Below, piece by piece: positions 61,401-64,000 of a stretch of 64,000 nt of DNA (positions are counted from its first letter, which is position 1; each line of letters begins with the position of its first letter). The DNA comes from Streptomyces sp. NBC_01288 (lineage in GTDB: Bacteria > Actinomycetota > Actinomycetes > Streptomycetales > Streptomycetaceae). The stretch lies in the NCBI RefSeq assembly GCF_035982055.1, contig NZ_CP108427.1, positions 2,418,001-2,482,000 of the forward strand. Direction: 5' to 3'. The notes under the pieces were generated by a model. That model was not told where the DNA came from and did not search any database. It was given only the letters and a program-made list of their open reading frames with translations. The translations under genes were made by a program, and so were the position numbers.

Positions 61401-62470
61401 CGGGCCAGGGTCAGGGTGCCGTCCGGCGCCGTCGCGAGGACGACGACCCGGCCGTGCGCGTCCTGGGCGAGGGCGGGGTCACCCAGGCAGGGGGTTCCGG
61501 TGTCGGTCCACCACACGCCGTACCGCTCGCCCTCGGTGGGGCACAGGCCGACCACGATCCGGCCGTCGGCGTCGCGGTGGGCGAGCGCCGTGCAGGGGTG
61601 ACCGTCGACGGTGGTCGCGAGGGCCGCGTGCCGTCCGTCGCCCGGGTCGCCGCCCACCGGCACGGGCCAGTCGCCCGCGCGTACGGCGACGATCTGGCCG
61701 CCCGCCACATCGGTCAGGTAGTACGTGACCCGGCCCGGCGAGGTCTCCAGGCCGGTGACGGAGCCGGGCAGCGCGACCACCCCTAGCTCGTGACCGGGTT
61801 GAGGAGCGGCGCCGGGCTGTGCCTGATACCAGGTCAGGGCGCCGGCGGGGCCGGGCACCAGGAGTTCGACGTGCCCGGTGGAGGTGGCGACCGCGGCCGG
61901 GATGTCCGGGCAGGCCCGGGTCTTCAGGTCGAGCCAGGGCTGCCAGCGGCCCTGGGCGTCCTCGCGGCGCAGGAAGACGCGGCCCTCGGAGGTCGGCGCG
62001 AACACGTGCAGCGTGCCTGCCGTGTCGACCGCCGCGGCCGGCAGCCCGGTCTGCGCGGAACGCGCGCGCTGGGCGAGGGGGTTGCCGGCCGAGCGCCACT
62101 CGCTCATCGGCCGGCCGGTCTGGTACTGGATCGCGTAGACCAGGTCGACCGCGAGGGGGTCCGTGCCGTCGCCGCGCACCCGGCGGCCGAGCAGGTGGGC
62201 GTAGCGGTTGCGGCCCTGGACGACGGTGAGCGAGGTGACGTTCTTGGCGGGCAGGACGTCGGGGCCGAGCCAGTCGGGGCCGCCGGGGGTGCTCTCCGTC
62301 CAGCGCAGGACGGCGCCGTCCACGTGCGCGAACGCCAGGAGCCGGCCGTCGTGCCCGGGCAGCAGCCAGGGTCCGGACAGCACGGCCCGGCGCCCGTCGT
62401 CCCGGGTCGGTCCCCCGCCGTCGGCCGTCGCCTGCCGTCTCTCGTTGTCACGCGCGGTAGTGGCCCGCAT
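61352..62470 (-). CDS. Beta-propeller (sugar-binding-type) protein
   Basis: A 372-residue protein consisting of repeated blades with D-G-R and W motifs (L-P-G-H-D-G-R-L-L-A-F, W-R-S-A-G-N-P, A-Q-G-R-W-Q-P-W-L-D-L), similar to the C-terminal half of the gene at 59018 and to tachylectin- or FG-GAP-like propellers. No signal peptide; the N-terminus is Arg/Asp-rich. It heads the propeller pair and may recognise a glycan made by the neighbouring operon. ATG 62470. Its last codons seed the downstream tandem array. Confidence 0.7.
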   Translation of the reverse strand: MRATTARDNERRQATADGGGPTRDDGRRAVLSGPWLLPGHDGRLLAFAHVDGAVLRWTESTPGGPDWLGPDVLPAKNVTSLTVVQGRNRYAHLLGRRVRGDGTDPLAVDLVYAIQYQTGRPMSEWRSAGNPLAQRARSAQTGLPAAAVDTAGTLHVFAPTSEGRVFLRREDAQGRWQPWLDLKTRACPDIPAAVATSTGHVELLVPGPAGALTWYQAQPGAAPQPGHELGVVALPGSVTGLETSPGRVTYYLTDVAGGQIVAVRAGDWPVPVGGDPGDGRHAALATTVDGHPCTALAHRDADGRIVVGLCPTEGERYGVWWTDTGTPCLGDPALAQDAHGRVVVLATAPDGTLTLARQTDGPGLTLGDWIRL

Positions 62471-62759
62471 GATCCGTCGTCGTCCTTCCCCCGCGGCCCC
62501 CGTTGGCCCGCGGTCACCGCAGTCGACGACCGGTCGTGATCAAGTGCGATCAGGCACGACCGGTCAAAGCGGCAGCTGCATACTATTTGTTGGGTTTGTG
62601 TTTACAACCGCATCACATTCCATGCATGATCAGCAGATCCTCTGCCTATAGTGCGGAAACGTTCAGGCAGCACACGGACCGGCCTCACCCCCCACCCGAG
62701 TCCTCACGCCACAGCACCGCCCCGTCTCCGGGGCACGACCCACGAGGACTCGAAGCAGG
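62471..62759. promoter_or_regulatory. Divergent promoter region of propeller and LCP genes
   Basis: 289 bases without a gene. The part 62575-62660 is AT-richer than its surroundings and contains TATAGT (62648-62653), a plausible -10 for the LCP gene; no matching -35 is obvious. Confidence applies to the region rather than the box. Confidence 0.4.
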
Positions 62760-63869
62760 ATGAGCCATGTCTCGACGCCCCAGCACAGTGACTCCGACAC
62801 GCCCTCGCGGCGCGGCGGCGGGCGAGGACGCAAGCGCGGACGCACCGGCAAGCGCCGCACCGGCCGCTGGATCCTGCTCTCGCTGGCCGTCCTGGTCCTC
62901 GCCGGAGCCGGTACCGCGTACTGGCTCTACAGCGGGATCGACGGCAACATCAAGGGCGTCGACATCGACAAGGCGATCGGCGACGACCGGCCGGAGAAGC
63001 TGCCCACCTCGGGGCAGAACATCCTGATCCTGGGCTCCGACTCACGCGCCGGCGCCAACGCGAAGCTGAACACCGGCAAGGTCTCCGGCGCCCGTTCGGA
63101 CACCGCGCTGGTGATGCACATACCCGAGGGCCGCAAGAAGGCCGTCGCGATCAGCATCCCGCGCGACACCCTGGTGACCCGCCCGGAGTGCACCACGTCG
63201 AACGGCTCCTCGGTCGCGTCGGCGAAGCGCGTGATGTTCAACTCCATCTACTCCCAGGTCGGTCCGGCCTGCGTCGTGAAGACCGTGGAGCAGATGTCCG
63301 GGACCCGCATGGACCACTACGTCGAGGTCGACTTCGCCGGCTTCAAGGACCTGGTGGACGCGATAGGCGGCGTGACCGTCACCGTCGACGAGGACATCCA
63401 CGACACCTCCAGCGGCCTCGACCTGACCAAGGGCACCCACCGGCTGAACGGCACCCAGTCCCTGGAGTTCGTCCGCACCCGGCACGGCATCGGCGACGGC
63501 AGCGACCTCGGCCGCATCGGCCTCCAGCAGAAGTTCATGCTGGCCCTGCTCACCGAGATCCAGAAGCAGGACCTGCTGGGCAGCCCCGTCAAGGCGTACA
63601 AGATCGCCGACCAGCTGACCGCCGCGCTCACCACCGACTCCGAACTCGCCTCGCTCACCAAGCTCGCCGAGTTCGGCCGCAGCCTGAACGGCGTCAACCC
63701 GTCCACCATGGAGACGATCATGCTCCCGGTGGCCTACGACAAGGTCGACCCGAACCGCGTGGTCGCGGCGGAACCCCAGGCGACGACGCTGTGGAAGGCG
63801 CTCCGCACCGACTCGACGATCCCCGAGTCGGCGAAGAAGTCACCGGCCACGGGCGGGACTTCGTCCTGA
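62760..63869 (+). CDS. LytR-CpsA-Psr (LCP) family protein
   Basis: A 369-residue membrane protein: a very basic cytoplasmic N-terminus (Arg/Lys/Gly-rich, 17-37), one transmembrane helix (about 38-57) and an extracellular LCP domain with I-L-G-S-D-S-R, A-R-S-D-T and I-S-I-P-R-D-T for pyrophosphate binding, and V-R-T-R-H late. LCP enzymes transfer lipid-linked teichoic-acid or arabinogalactan-type chains to peptidoglycan, a fitting partner for the polymer operon. The ATG at 62760 follows GCAGG. Confidence 0.93.
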   Translation: MSHVSTPQHSDSDTPSRRGGGRGRKRGRTGKRRTGRWILLSLAVLVLAGAGTAYWLYSGIDGNIKGVDIDKAIGDDRPEKLPTSGQNILILGSDSRAGANAKLNTGKVSGARSDTALVMHIPEGRKKAVAISIPRDTLVTRPECTTSNGSSVASAKRVMFNSIYSQVGPACVVKTVEQMSGTRMDHYVEVDFAGFKDLVDAIGGVTVTVDEDIHDTSSGLDLTKGTHRLNGTQSLEFVRTRHGIGDGSDLGRIGLQQKFMLALLTEIQKQDLLGSPVKAYKIADQLTAALTTDSELASLTKLAEFGRSLNGVNPSTMETIMLPVAYDKVDPNRVVAAEPQATTLWKALRTDSTIPESAKKSPATGGTSS

Positions 63870-64000
63870 CGGGGCGGCACGACCAGGTGGAACCGGGAAC
63901 ATCGCGAGGGGGCAACTGCTGGCTGCCACAAGCCGGTTGGCATGACTCGGCACCGGACTCGCGCTCTGCGCGGCCCTGTTGCCGCCGAGCGGCAGCGCGT
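63870..64000. other. End of window, no gene assigned
   Basis: 131 bases after the LCP gene. A short plus-strand frame could begin at 63943 and run off the end, but it is too short to judge. Confidence 0.5.

Noticed and set aside
58904..61786. 960-codon plus-strand open frame
   Set aside because: Antisense to both propeller genes; open mainly because stop codons are rare in high-GC DNA, though its repeat part is noted under the array finding.
63943..64000. Possible gene start at the window end
   Set aside because: Fewer than 20 codons visible and no ribosome-binding site; cannot be judged.

Overview
The window is chromosomal DNA from a Streptomyces (or very close actinomycete). The evidence is very high GC with strong G/C third-codon bias, frequent GTG starts, ATGA/GTGA stop-start overlaps, a whiI-type sporulation regulator behind a sigma-WhiG-like promoter, mycothiol-type and LCP proteins, and a hemE...hemG-hemQ-whiI-rnd-fadA-fadB order that I recall from the S. 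coelicolor SCO6026-SCO6046 region (memory, not a search).

Layout. 1-6955: C-terminus of a SulP transporter, SPFH protein, PPK2 kinase, NADAR protein, polysaccharide deacetylase, a 47-aa zinc-ribbon protein, a two-gene ABC exporter, and a Pth2-like protein. 7198-12890 (minus): a tightly coupled operon of FOXRED2-like flavoprotein, FMN alpha-hydroxy-acid oxidase, membrane-anchored P450-like protein without the ExxR arginine, and CPA2 antiporter. It is preceded on the same strand by a 32-codon ORF with a perfect Shine-Dalgarno and an adjacent inverted repeat. 13024-14758: ICMT-like methyltransferase and MpaB-type oxygenase. 14771-22839 (minus): an ABC importer plus RutA-like LLM monooxygenase, RutB-like hydrolase, NtaA-type LLM monooxygenase, MFS exporter and flavin reductase, an apparent uptake and oxidative-degradation pathway for an unknown N-containing compound; a TetR gene lies beside it. 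25051-29187: an MNIO (DUF692) enzyme with SCO6045-type C-terminal domain between two paralogous DUF4142 proteins and followed by a TIGR04222 membrane protein. 29322-35101: a secreted tripeptidyl-aminopeptidase-type hydrolase, then a three-gene unit of a signal-less peptidoglycan-binding/DUF1906 protein, a two-TM protein and a Tat-secreted M15-like protein whose metal site is degenerate.

35197-49002 is the conserved core: hemQ and hemG, DUF4349 lipoprotein, CoA-disulfide-reductase-like flavoprotein, rhomboid protease, hemE, DUF3000 protein, whiI, RNase D, and the fadA-fadB beta-oxidation pair with a 16-bp perfect palindrome upstream of fadA. 49062-63869 is a cell-surface region: a frameshifted small gene remnant, an orphan beta-sandwich protein, and a five-gene minus-strand operon (CDP-alcohol phosphatidyltransferase, a 1513-aa double-GT2/CDP-glycerol polymerase, SGNH hydrolase, beta-sandwich protein, phosphodiester glycosidase) that looks like teichoic-acid-type polymer synthesis and tailoring. 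It is followed by two beta-propeller genes (one with a degenerate PIG-L domain) separated by a 180-bp tandem repeat array that is itself an open, frame-preserved ORF, and by an LCP-family cell-wall polymer ligase.

Most unusual candidates: the P450/flavoenzyme operon with its possible 32-aa precursor, the MNIO locus without an evident Cys-rich substrate, the signal-less wall-targeting operon, and the in-frame tandem repeat ORF between the propeller genes. No tRNA, rRNA, CRISPR, integrase or intact insertion sequence was seen.
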